Assembly: GCA_003566875.1 (NCBI GenBank)
Contig: PXBQ01000024.1
Span: forward strand, 1-6,353
Direction: 5' to 3'
Source of the DNA: Spirochaetaceae bacterium
GTDB taxonomy: Bacteria > Spirochaetota > Spirochaetia > DSM-27196 > PXBQ01
Length of the DNA stretch: 6,353 nucleotides
Shown here: one piece after another, positions 1 to 6,208 of the stretch
Position numbering within the stretch: position 1 is the stretch's first letter
Layout: each line of letters opens with the position of its first letter
Notes under the pieces: model-generated
Database searches by the model: none
The model's input: only the letters and a program-made list of their open reading frames with translations
What the model was told of the DNA's origin: nothing
Position numbers and translations under genes: made by a program

Positions 1-488
1 ACCGAACACTCGCCGGACCGATCTCCGTACGTCGGTACATTCTCGAGACGAACACCGCGTTCTTCTGCACGGCAGCTCTTCAGGCGGTCGCCGCCGCGCT
101 CGCGCTGCGTATCGCCGTACCGGACCTCAGCGCGACCGCATTGCTCATGGTCGTCGTGATCATCTCGGCTTTCGCACTCGTCGCTGTCTCTTTCACCCTG
201 GCAGTCGCGAACACGATGAAGACGGTCAAGCGGACGGTGATCACCGCGAACTTTTTGATCATGCCGATGGTGATGCTCGGTGGTGCGTTCTGGCCGTTCG
301 ACATCATGCCCGAGTACCTGCAGCGGATCGGCGCGTTCTCGCCGACGCGATGGACCACGTCGGCAACCGCATCCGCTCTGTCCGGCGCGTCGTTCGCCGA
401 GATCCTTCCGGAACTCGGGATCCTGTTGTTATTCGCGGTCGTGTTCCAGATGCTCGGCTCGTGGCGCCGCGTCGACGTCGCGAAGTAG
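1..488 (+). CDS. ABC-2 type transporter permease, C-terminal part (5' end outside window)
   Basis: Integral membrane subunit of an ABC exporter of the ABC-2 family, probably working with a separate ATPase encoded to the left of the window. The frame is open from the left edge (first full codon at 3) and ends at TAG 486-488, giving 161 residues. I see about four hydrophobic segments, near residues 18-37, 45-69, 79-95 and 137-155 of the fragment. Between the last two is the segment GGAFWPFDIMPEYLQ, followed by a short FSPTRW loop. That 'large residue-WP-x-x-x-MP-x-x-L' turn before the last helix is familiar from ABC-2 permeases of the drug/Na+ exporter kind. The substrate cannot be told from this half. 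The next gene is convergent, so this is the last gene of its transcription unit on this side. Family call fairly sure; specific role unknown. Confidence 0.82.
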   Translation, partial: RTLAGPISVRRYILETNTAFFCTAALQAVAAALALRIAVPDLSATALLMVVVIISAFALVAVSFTLAVANTMKTVKRTVITANFLIMPMVMLGGAFWPFDIMPEYLQRIGAFSPTRWTTSATASALSGASFAEILPELGILLLFAVVFQMLGSWRRVDVAK

Positions 489-537
489 GCGAGGCGAAGC
501 GGGCGTGACGTACCACCGATGCGCGTCGGACGGCGTG

Positions 538-1545
538 TTACTTCTTCTTCAGCGCCCGCTCCGCCGCGCGACCTTTCTCGTCGAGTTCCGCGAGCTCTTC
601 CGGGCTGAGCCGGACCGTGAGCGCCGCCGCGTTTGATGCGGCCTGGCTCGGGGAGCTCGCGCCCGGAATCGCGACGATACTCGTGCCGTGCATCTGAACG
701 GTCCACGCGAGAGCGACCTGCGCGGGCGAGCAGTCGTGCGTCGCAGCTACGGCACGCAGGCACTCGACGAGCGGCCGCGTCGCCGCGAGCCCCACGGTTT
801 TGAAACGCCGCAGCCACTTTCGTGGACCTTGTTTGCTGCGAATATCGTCGCCGTCGTGAAAGCGCCCGGTCAGAATCCCTTGCGAGAGCGGCGAGTACGC
901 GATGATCGTGATCCCGAGCTCCTTCGCCGCGTCGAGCACGCCGTTGCGTTCGATCTCGCGGTCGATCAGGCTGTAGCGCATCTGGTTGCTCGCGAGTGGT
1001 AGGCCCATCGTCGCGAGCCGGTCGTGCGCGCGGCGCATTCGGCTTTCGTTGAAGTTGCTCACGCCGACCGCGCGTATGCGACCGTCATCGACCAGGCGTC
1101 CCATCTCGGCCGCTTGAGACTCCACGCGCGAAAAGCTAAAAGGCTGGTGTATCTGGTGCAAATCTATCACCGGCCGCACCGTCGAGTTGGTTGCGATCGC
1201 CGCCAATGAACGCTCGCGCACCGGGAACGTTTTTGCTATCGAGCGTTTTGTCCGGAACGCGGGGAACCACTTGTCCGCGATTATATACGCGTCGCGGGCA
1301 ACGCCGATCTCGCGCAGCGCCTCGGCAAGGCTCTCTTCGGAGGCTCCGTTTCCATACACCTCGGCGGTATCGAACCAGTTTATCCCACCGTCGAGCGTCG
1401 CGCGGGCGATCTCGACGACGCGTTCCTGCGGTATCGAGGCCCAGTAACGCCCCGCGAATCCGCGGCTCCGCGAGAACTGCCACGTTCCGAGTCCAATCGG
1501 CGTGACTTCGATCGGTGATTTCCCGAGTTTATAGGTGGTCGCCAT
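538..1545 (-). CDS. Aldo/keto reductase (NADPH-dependent oxidoreductase)
   Basis: Cytosolic (alpha/beta)8-barrel oxidoreductase of 335 residues, a usual length for the family, expected to reduce aldehydes or ketones with NADPH. The catalytic tetrad is complete: Asp59 and Tyr64 in FDTAEVYG, Lys92 in IADKW and His133 in QIHQP. Further family marks are GVSNF at 161-165, the Asn-Gln pair at 187-188, YSPLSQGILTG at 217-227 and the cofactor-phosphate segment IPGASSPSQAASN at 293-305. The QIHQP version of the histidine motif places it with the general AKR group rather than the potassium-channel beta or xylose-reductase types; its substrate is unknown. The ATG has no good Shine-Dalgarno sequence. A weak promoter-like pair sits so close upstream that a leaderless message is possible. 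It is divergent from the MDR dehydrogenase and convergent with the ABC-2 permease, so probably monocistronic. Confidence 0.93.
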   Translation of the reverse strand: MATTYKLGKSPIEVTPIGLGTWQFSRSRGFAGRYWASIPQERVVEIARATLDGGINWFDTAEVYGNGASEESLAEALREIGVARDAYIIADKWFPAFRTKRSIAKTFPVRERSLAAIATNSTVRPVIDLHQIHQPFSFSRVESQAAEMGRLVDDGRIRAVGVSNFNESRMRRAHDRLATMGLPLASNQMRYSLIDREIERNGVLDAAKELGITIIAYSPLSQGILTGRFHDGDDIRSKQGPRKWLRRFKTVGLAATRPLVECLRAVAATHDCSPAQVALAWTVQMHGTSIVAIPGASSPSQAASNAAALTVRLSPEELAELDEKGRAAERALKKK

Positions 1546-1551
1546 GCGGCA

Positions 1552-1580
1552 AAGGTAAACCTATCGGCCGCTCGGATCAA
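1552..1580 (-). promoter_or_regulatory. Possible promoter of the aldo/keto reductase, placed for a leaderless transcript
   Basis: Read on the minus strand, TTGATC (1575-1580) and TACCTT (1552-1557) are separated by exactly 17 bases. The -10 element ends only six bases before the ATG at 1545, so initiation would fall at or next to the start codon. This would explain the missing Shine-Dalgarno sequence. The match to consensus is poor (4/6 and 3/6), so it could be chance. Confidence 0.25.
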
Positions 1581-1622
1581 GCGAAACCCCTTGAATTTGA
1601 TGTCGTCGTTGGCCCCGGCAGT

Positions 1623-1628
1623 TAAAAT
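1623..1628 (+). promoter_or_regulatory. Candidate -10 element for the MDR dehydrogenase
   Basis: TAAAAT lies 56 bases before the dehydrogenase start in the 139-base divergent region and matches five of six positions of the sigma-70 -10 consensus. The only good -35 match nearby, TTGATG at 1597-1602, is 20 bases away, which is longer than optimal. No other clear operator or dyad was seen here. Confidence 0.3.
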
Positions 1629-1668
1629 CGTGTACCCTGATTCCAGTTCGCGAATGCGTCAACAGACA

Positions 1669-1677
1669 AGGAAGGAG
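1669..1677 (+). promoter_or_regulatory. Ribosome binding site supporting the long start of the MDR dehydrogenase
   Basis: AGGAAGGAG ends seven bases before ATG 1685. The alternative in-frame ATG at 1751, where family homology begins, has only a weak GGAAAA upstream. This site therefore decides for the longer protein. Confidence 0.75.
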
Positions 1678-1684
1678 TTTCGAG

Positions 1685-2830
1685 ATGAAAGAACAATGGG
1701 ACACGGAATTGAGAAAAGACCGGTTTGACCCGGGCGATCGTCGGAAAACGATGAAAGCTGTTGTTACCGCGGGAAACGGCGGCTACGAAAAACTTCAGTG
1801 TCGCGAAGTACGTCTGCCTGTGCCTGGGCCCGGCGAGGTTCTCTTACAGGTCCTCGCCGCCGGTGTCAACAATACCGAGATAAATACCCGCGTGGGCTGG
1901 TACTCGTCCTCAATCAAAACCGGCACCGAGGACGCGGCAACAGCCGGGGAACAGTCGGTTACCGACACCCCTGACGGCGGGTGGAACGAGGCGACGCCGT
2001 TCCCTTTTATCCAGGGTACCGATTGTTGTGGCCGTATCGTGTCGGTTGCCCCCGGCGGGGATGAAAGCTCGATCGGTTCTCGCGTGCTTGTTCGCGCCTG
2101 CATGCGGCCGCATGGATTTGAGTCGATGGAAAACGTCTGGATGGGCTCTGATTTCGACGGTGCCTTCGCCCAGTTTGTCAAAGTTTCCGCAGGCGAGGTG
2201 TTTGCCGTGGACTGCGATTGGAGCGATGCCGAGCTCGCTACGATCCCCTGCGCCTACGGAACCGCCGAAAACATGGTCCATCGCAGTACGGTGTGCGACG
2301 GGGAGCACGTTCTCGTTACGGGGGCGTCCGGCGGCGTCGGCTCCGCGGTCGTGCAACTGGCAAGACGACGGGGCGCGACCGTGACCGCGATCGCAGGAAA
2401 GGCAAAGATGGAGCAGGTTCTTGCTCTGGGAGCGGACCGCGTGATTGATCGTGATGACGACGTCGTTGGCGCGCTCGGCGAGAACGCGGTGGACGTGATC
2501 ATTGACAACGTTGCCGGTCCGGCCTTCGGAGGGTTGTTGAAAGTGCTGAAGCGAGGCGGAAGATACGCGTCGTCCGGGGCGATCGGAGGCCCTTTGGTGA
2601 CGCTCGATATGCGCACCTTCTATCTGAAGGATTTGACGCTCATCGGTTGTACGGCTTGGGATGAGCCGGTTTTCCCAAACCTCATCTGTTACATCGAGCG
2701 CGGTGAACTGCGACCGCTGGTAGCAAAGACATTTCCTCTTGAACGGATCGCAGACGCCCAGCGGGAGTTTCTCGAGAAGAAGCATGTCGGAAACTTTGTG
2801 TTGATTCCACCGGCGTTGGACGTAATGTAA
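1685..2830 (+). CDS. MDR-superfamily zinc-independent dehydrogenase / quinone-oxidoreductase-like protein
   Basis: Cytosolic NAD(P)H-dependent medium-chain dehydrogenase/reductase of 381 residues. The GroES-like N-terminal domain spans about 23-175 and includes PVPGPGEVLLQVLAAGVNNT (45-64) and the GTDCCGRI turn (111-118). The Rossmann domain follows, with the nucleotide-binding loop VTGASGGVGSAVVQLA at 211-226, a second strand ending near 236 and VIIDNVAG at 271-278. The position that holds a zinc-ligand cysteine in classical alcohol dehydrogenases is Asn-Asn-Thr here, and there is no four-cysteine structural zinc cluster. It therefore looks like the zinc-free quinone reductase/enoyl reductase side of the family. 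Residues 70-108 form a longer, Gly/Ser/Thr-rich insert between the first domain strands, a subfamily trait as far as I recall. A charged 22-residue extension precedes the usual MKAVV start. Substrate unknown. No clear terminator follows, so some read-through toward proX is possible. Confidence 0.9.
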   Translation: MKEQWDTELRKDRFDPGDRRKTMKAVVTAGNGGYEKLQCREVRLPVPGPGEVLLQVLAAGVNNTEINTRVGWYSSSIKTGTEDAATAGEQSVTDTPDGGWNEATPFPFIQGTDCCGRIVSVAPGGDESSIGSRVLVRACMRPHGFESMENVWMGSDFDGAFAQFVKVSAGEVFAVDCDWSDAELATIPCAYGTAENMVHRSTVCDGEHVLVTGASGGVGSAVVQLARRRGATVTAIAGKAKMEQVLALGADRVIDRDDDVVGALGENAVDVIIDNVAGPAFGGLLKVLKRGGRYASSGAIGGPLVTLDMRTFYLKDLTLIGCTAWDEPVFPNLICYIERGELRPLVAKTFPLERIADAQREFLEKKHVGNFVLIPPALDVM

Positions 2831-2842
2831 CGACACCGTACG

Positions 2843-2874
2843 TTGGCACACAAAAAAATTGGACACGAAAAATT
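2843..2874 (+). repeat. Imperfect tandem repeat of a 16-base A-tract unit
   Basis: TTGGCACACAAAAAAA (2843-2858) is followed at once by TTGGACACGAAAAATT (2859-2874). Both units have TTGG, an ACAC core and an A-tract. A GTGTTC at 2876-2881 makes the second ACAC half of an inverted pair (GGACAC, nine bases, GTGTTC, one mismatch that is a G-U pair in RNA). This could be a protein-binding site or bent DNA upstream of the proX promoter. It is not a canonical terminator, because no T-run follows. Confidence 0.45.
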
Positions 2875-2880
2875 AGTGTT

Positions 2881-2896
2881 CGATTGATAGTAATCG
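2881..2896. promoter_or_regulatory. Small perfect dyad, possible operator
   Basis: CGATT and AATCG are perfect inverted halves around six bases, about 75 bases upstream of the proX -35 element. The spacing suits a dimeric DNA-binding protein, but a five-base arm also occurs by chance, and I know of no matching regulator. Confidence 0.2.
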
Positions 2897-2971
2897 CAAC
2901 CAAGCCTCAAATAGACGTTCGAAAGCAACTCAACCGGAAGAAAGTCAATAGAATTCAAATGTTTCATCGAC

Positions 2972-3003
2972 TTGACGTAACCCGGGCATCGCCCTACTAT
3001 AAT
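2972..3003 (+). promoter_or_regulatory. sigma-70-type promoter of the proXVW operon
   Basis: TTGACG (2972-2977) is followed after exactly 17 bases by TACTAT (2995-3000), which overlaps a perfect TATAAT (2998-3003) that would be 20 bases away. Transcription would start near 3007-3010, giving a leader of roughly 25-30 bases. The spacer contains the perfect dyad GGGC-ATC-GCCC (2984-2994), well placed for a repressor or for modulation by supercoiling. The 130 bases upstream are much more AT-rich than the genes (about 38-45% GC in the blocks counted). Confidence 0.7.
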
Positions 3004-3020
3004 TCTAAGAACTGCAAATT

Positions 3021-3027
3021 AGAGGAG
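3021..3027 (+). promoter_or_regulatory. Ribosome binding site of proX
   Basis: AGAGGAG sits seven bases before ATG 3035, with an A-rich gap. It is the strongest translation signal of the operon, as suits a binding protein needed in excess over the membrane parts. Confidence 0.85.
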
Positions 3028-3034
3028 AAAAAAG

Positions 3035-4012
3035 ATGCAGAAGAAGAAAATTGTTATTGCGGGGTTTTTAATAGCCACCATGGTGCTTACGCCCGCCGCG
3101 GTTTTCGGCGGCGGACAGGCGGAGGACGATGGGGTTGTGGAAGTCACGATGGCCGACGCATCGTGGGACAGCATTCTGGTCCATAATCGGATCGTCGCGT
3201 TTATCCTGGAAAACGGTTACGGCGGATACAGCGTTGATTTTATTCCTGGTGATACGATCCCGTTGTTCAATGGTCTCGCTTCCGGTGACATCGACATCAA
3301 CATGGAGTCGTGGCACACCAATTTTCCGGAAGCGTATGAACAGGAGTACGAAGCCGGTCGAATCGTAAACGTCGGCAAGAACTTGCCCGACGGACCGCAG
3401 GGCTGGTGGGTACCGCGTTACTTGATCGAAGGTGATCCGGAACGTGGAATTGAAGCGACGGCACCGAACCTTCGTTCCGTGGCTGATCTGCGCGATTACG
3501 TGCACCTTTTCCCAGACCGCGAAAACCCCGGCATGGGACAGGTTATCTTTCCGCCACCCGGTTGGGCTGCCGTGGCTGTCAGCGAGGAGATCTTCGAAGA
3601 GTTTGAGCTGAACGACGTGTTTACCGGTTTTCTACCCGGTTCAGGCACCGCTCTGGCCGCGTCGATGCGGGGCGCTTACGATCGTGGTGATCCATGGGTA
3701 GGGTACTACTGGGAACCTACCGCCATCATGTATCAGCTGGATATGGTCCGCCTTCAGGGGTCCGAGTTTCCGGCTGCGGAGGTCGATATTCTGATGAACG
3801 CCGAGAGTGCGGAGCGCCTGCCCGAGGTGAGAGACTTTCTGTCCCGATACAGCACGACCGTCGCGATGAACAATGAGTTTCTGAACGTGCTGGCGAATGA
3901 GGTGGATAACGCGGAACAAGCGGCGGAGTGGTTTCTGCGCAATCGCGAAGACGTCTGGACCGAGTGGGTGAGCTCCGAAGTGGCCGGCAACGTCCGCTCC
4001 GCCCTGCAGTAA
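3035..4012 (+). CDS. proX: Glycine betaine/proline-type ABC transporter substrate-binding protein
   Basis: Periplasmic solute receptor of a ProU/OpuA-type importer, 325 residues. Residues 1-4 are basic (MQKK), followed by a hydrophobic core (about 6-23) and a Pro-Ala-Ala-Val-Phe-Gly-Gly-Gly stretch, so a signal-peptidase I cleavage near 25-27 is likely. I find no cysteine anywhere, so it is not a lipoprotein. The mature part is an OpuAC/ProX-type type II periplasmic binding fold. Recognisable blocks are GDTIPLFNGLASGDIDINMESW (72-93, split here by the usual hinge region), GWWVPRYL (123-130), PPPGWAA (173-179) and YYWEPT (224-229). Their tryptophans and tyrosines (Trp93, Trp124, Trp125, Trp177, Trp226) are candidates for the aromatic cage that holds a trimethylammonium group. 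It is the first gene of the operon and ends with TAA directly followed by TAG. The exact ligand (glycine betaine, proline betaine, carnitine, choline or another) cannot be read from the sequence. Confidence 0.92.
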   Translation: MQKKKIVIAGFLIATMVLTPAAVFGGGQAEDDGVVEVTMADASWDSILVHNRIVAFILENGYGGYSVDFIPGDTIPLFNGLASGDIDINMESWHTNFPEAYEQEYEAGRIVNVGKNLPDGPQGWWVPRYLIEGDPERGIEATAPNLRSVADLRDYVHLFPDRENPGMGQVIFPPPGWAAVAVSEEIFEEFELNDVFTGFLPGSGTALAASMRGAYDRGDPWVGYYWEPTAIMYQLDMVRLQGSEFPAAEVDILMNAESAERLPEVRDFLSRYSTTVAMNNEFLNVLANEVDNAEQAAEWFLRNREDVWTEWVSSEVAGNVRSALQ

Positions 4013-4027
4013 TAGGCACCGGGTTCT

Positions 4028-5281
4028 GTGAGTAATCAAAGTGAGTCTATCGGGGGTGCCCAGGCGGCACCCCCGAGCGCCGCGGACTCGGGAATCGCCG
4101 TTCGTGCGCATGGTATCTGGAAGGTTTTCGGTCGAAATCCGGAACGGGTACTGGAGCCAAAATACCGCGACCTGCCCAAGAAAGAACTCCAGCGAAGAAC
4201 CGGCTGTGTGGTCGCCTTACGCGACGTCAATCTGGAAGTGAAAGCCGGGGAGCTTTTCGTACTCATGGGGCTGTCGGGAAGCGGCAAGTCGACCATGATT
4301 CGTACACTCTTGCGCCTTGTGGAGCCCACCTCCGGCACCTTGCACGTTGACGGCAAGGATGTGGGGGCCATGTCGCATAAGGAGTTGCTGGAGTTTCGTC
4401 GTAACCTTGTGAGCATGGTATTCCAGAGTTACGGCCTGCTGCCGCACTACACGGTGCTGGAAAACGCCGCCTACGGACTGCGGTTGCGCGGTGACGAGAA
4501 GGGCGAGCGCGAAGCGCGGGCGATCGAGGCACTGAAAATGGTCGGTCTCGCGGGGTGGGAGAGCTACTACCCCACATCGCTGTCCGGCGGGATGCAGCAA
4601 CGGGTAGGTCTTGCGCGGGCCTTGGCCAAGAATCCGGATATTCTGTTGATGGATGAGCCCTTCAGCGGTCTTGATCCGCTGATTCGACGGCAGATGCAGG
4701 ACGAGCTTGTCGACATTCAGGAGGATATCGGCAAGACAATCATCTTCGTCACCCATGACCTTCCCGAAGCGCTCAAGCTGGGGGACCGAATCGCTATCAT
4801 GCGCGACGGTCAGGTGATCCAGGTGGCGGAGCCTGAAGAGATCCTGAGCAATCCTTTCGATGAATACGTGCGGGCTTTTACGCGTGACGCGAGTCCCGCG
4901 CGCGTGTTTACCGCCTCTACGGTAATGGAAGAGCCGGAAATGCTCTTGTACCGCTGGCAGGGACCGCTTACCGCGCGAACGGAGATGGAGCACAATAAGC
5001 GGGAGTGGTCGTTCGTTGTCGATCGAAAACGAGTGTATCTCGGCGTTGCGACGCGGGACGTGATCGAGCGTTTGGCCAAAGAAAAGCGAACCACCGTGGA
5101 GAAAGACGATTTGCAGTACCTGGAACCGGTAAAACCGGATGTGATTATTGAAGATCTGTTCGGGTTAGTCAGTTCCGGGAGCTACCCCTTGCCGGTGACC
5201 GATGACCAGGGACGGTTGCTCGGTGTTGTCCGGCCCCGGGCCATCCTGAATGCCCTGTCGACGGAGGAAGACGATGCGTGA
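4028..5281 (+). CDS. proV: Glycine betaine/proline ABC transporter ATP-binding protein with CBS domains
   Basis: Cytoplasmic ATPase subunit that powers solute import, 417 residues and thus in the normal ProV/OpuAA range. The nucleotide-binding domain has every motif: Walker A GLSGSGKST (81-89), Q-loop Gln133, signature LSGGMQQR (185-192), Walker B ILLMDEP (205-211) and switch His243 in VTHD. The segment KKELQRRTGCVVAL (51-64) before the first strand is the usual ProV lead-in. Two CBS repeats occupy about 295-412; in OpuA-type systems these sense ionic strength. The start is GTG 4028. An in-frame TAG at 4013-4015 closes the frame upstream, and no ATG lies before the domain. There is no clear Shine-Dalgarno sequence, and the gap to proX is 15 bases, so translation probably depends on coupling or re-initiation. 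The last eight bases overlap proW. Confidence 0.95.
   Translation: MSNQSESIGGAQAAPPSAADSGIAVRAHGIWKVFGRNPERVLEPKYRDLPKKELQRRTGCVVALRDVNLEVKAGELFVLMGLSGSGKSTMIRTLLRLVEPTSGTLHVDGKDVGAMSHKELLEFRRNLVSMVFQSYGLLPHYTVLENAAYGLRLRGDEKGEREARAIEALKMVGLAGWESYYPTSLSGGMQQRVGLARALAKNPDILLMDEPFSGLDPLIRRQMQDELVDIQEDIGKTIIFVTHDLPEALKLGDRIAIMRDGQVIQVAEPEEILSNPFDEYVRAFTRDASPARVFTASTVMEEPEMLLYRWQGPLTARTEMEHNKREWSFVVDRKRVYLGVATRDVIERLAKEKRTTVEKDDLQYLEPVKPDVIIEDLFGLVSSGSYPLPVTDDQGRLLGVVRPRAILNALSTEEDDA
5263..5267 (+). promoter_or_regulatory. Ribosome binding site fixing the proW start inside the end of proV
   Basis: GGAGG lies six bases before ATG 5274, inside the final proV codons. It selects ATG 5274 over the open in-frame extension that begins at 5250, which has no such site. 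The ATGCGTGA overlap (5274-5281) then couples proV termination to proW initiation. Confidence 0.8.
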
Positions 5282-6203
5282 TTTTCCCGATTGGATTCGC
5301 TTTCCCGTAGCCGACCGGGTTGACCACGCGATGCGATGGGTGCTTAACAACCTGGGCTGGTTCTTCGACTGGGTCGGAGACGTGGGGTTGGGGATCCTGA
5401 TCTCGGTGGAACGTGCGCTGTTGTTCGTACCGTGGTGGGTGGCGGTCATCGGCGTCGGCGTTCTGGCGTGGCGCGTAATGGGCAGTAAACGATCGGGAAT
5501 CGCCATGGCGGTTCTGCTATTTATGGTTGGGGCCTTCGGTTACTGGACGCACGCGATGAACACTCTGTCTGTCGTTATCGTTGCCGTGGCGTTTTCGATC
5601 ACGCTCGGGATCCCGTTAGGAATTCTTATGGCGTGGAATAACACCGTACGCAACCTGCTGACGCCGATTCTAGACGCGATGCAGACGATGCCGTCGTTTG
5701 TCTATCTCATCCCCGCATTGATGTTGTTTGGTCTAGGGCGCGTTCCTGCAACGTTCGCGACGGTCATCTACGCGATACCACCGGTGATCCGATTGACCAA
5801 TGTGGGAATCCGCGAGGTGCCGTCCGCGGTGATCGAGGCTTCAACAGCGTTCGGTGCGGGCCGTTGGAATCTTCTGTTCGATGTGCAGCTGCCTCTCGCC
5901 CGACCCTCGATAATGGTCGGTGTGAACCAGACCACGATGATGGCGCTGGCCATGGTCGTGATCGGCTCGATGATCGGAAACCGCGGGCTGGGAATGGAAG
6001 TTCTCCTGGCGATTAACCGCGTGAATATCGGCCAGGGTTTTGAAGCCGGAATCTCGATCGTGTTTCTGGCGATTATCATTGACCGAGTCACCACCGCATT
6101 CGCGAAGGCAAAAAAAGTGGAGGCGTCCACCGGCGAGGATACCGAGACCGAAGAAATCGAAGAAGAGGCAGAGGAAGAGGGATCTCCCAAAGCCTCTGCG
6201 TAG
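5274..6203 (+). CDS. proW: Glycine betaine/proline ABC transporter permease with acidic C-terminal tail
   Basis: Inner-membrane channel subunit of the importer, 309 residues, related to ProW/OpuAB. An N-terminal amphipathic/hydrophobic region (about 20-66) is followed by the binding-protein-dependent permease domain (about 95-275). That domain includes the marker QTMPSFVYLIPALMLFGLG (137-155). It also contains the EAA coupling loop, EASTAFGAGRWNLLFDVQLP (188-207), which docks on the ATPase. IGNRGLG (234-240) and a final hydrophobic segment (about 258-270) complete it. After a short basic stretch (Lys278, Lys280, Lys281) comes a very acidic tail: 11 of the 15 residues at 288-302 are Glu or Asp, and the chain then ends GSPKASA. 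I do not recall such a tail as standard in ProW. The start ATG has a strong Shine-Dalgarno sequence within proV. The stop is TAG 6201-6203. It is the last recognisable operon gene. Confidence 0.94.
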   Translation: MRDFPDWIRFPVADRVDHAMRWVLNNLGWFFDWVGDVGLGILISVERALLFVPWWVAVIGVGVLAWRVMGSKRSGIAMAVLLFMVGAFGYWTHAMNTLSVVIVAVAFSITLGIPLGILMAWNNTVRNLLTPILDAMQTMPSFVYLIPALMLFGLGRVPATFATVIYAIPPVIRLTNVGIREVPSAVIEASTAFGAGRWNLLFDVQLPLARPSIMVGVNQTTMMALAMVVIGSMIGNRGLGMEVLLAINRVNIGQGFEAGISIVFLAIIIDRVTTAFAKAKKVEASTGEDTETEEIEEEAEEEGSPKASA

Positions 6204-6208
6204 CGCCT

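Noticed and set aside
489..537. Possible bidirectional terminator between the convergent ABC-2 permease and aldo/keto reductase (CCGAT-GCGC-GTCGG at 516-529)
   Set aside because: The stem has only five pairs, one of them G-U, and no T-run follows on either strand.
80..817. Minus-strand open frame across the ABC-2 permease end and the aldo/keto reductase end
   Set aside because: It is low-complexity and Arg/Ala-rich, and it overlaps two genes with good family evidence.
1609..1625. sigma-54-like -24/-12 element (TTGGCC...)
   Set aside because: The GG of the -24 part is present, but the invariant GC of the -12 part is absent (GTTAA instead).
1910..2866. Long open frame on the minus strand opposite the MDR dehydrogenase (318 codons)
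   Set aside because: It lies wholly over a gene with clear family motifs, has no recognisable domain, and its Cys/His/Arg-rich translation is typical of antisense frames in GC-rich genes.
4217..4993. Minus-strand open frame opposite proV
   Set aside because: It is antisense to the complete set of ATPase motifs, and its own translation shows no family features.
5250..5273. Longer proW start eight codons upstream
   Set aside because: It has no ribosome binding site and adds a basic octapeptide, while ATG 5274 has GGAGG at ideal spacing and a typical stop/start overlap with proV.
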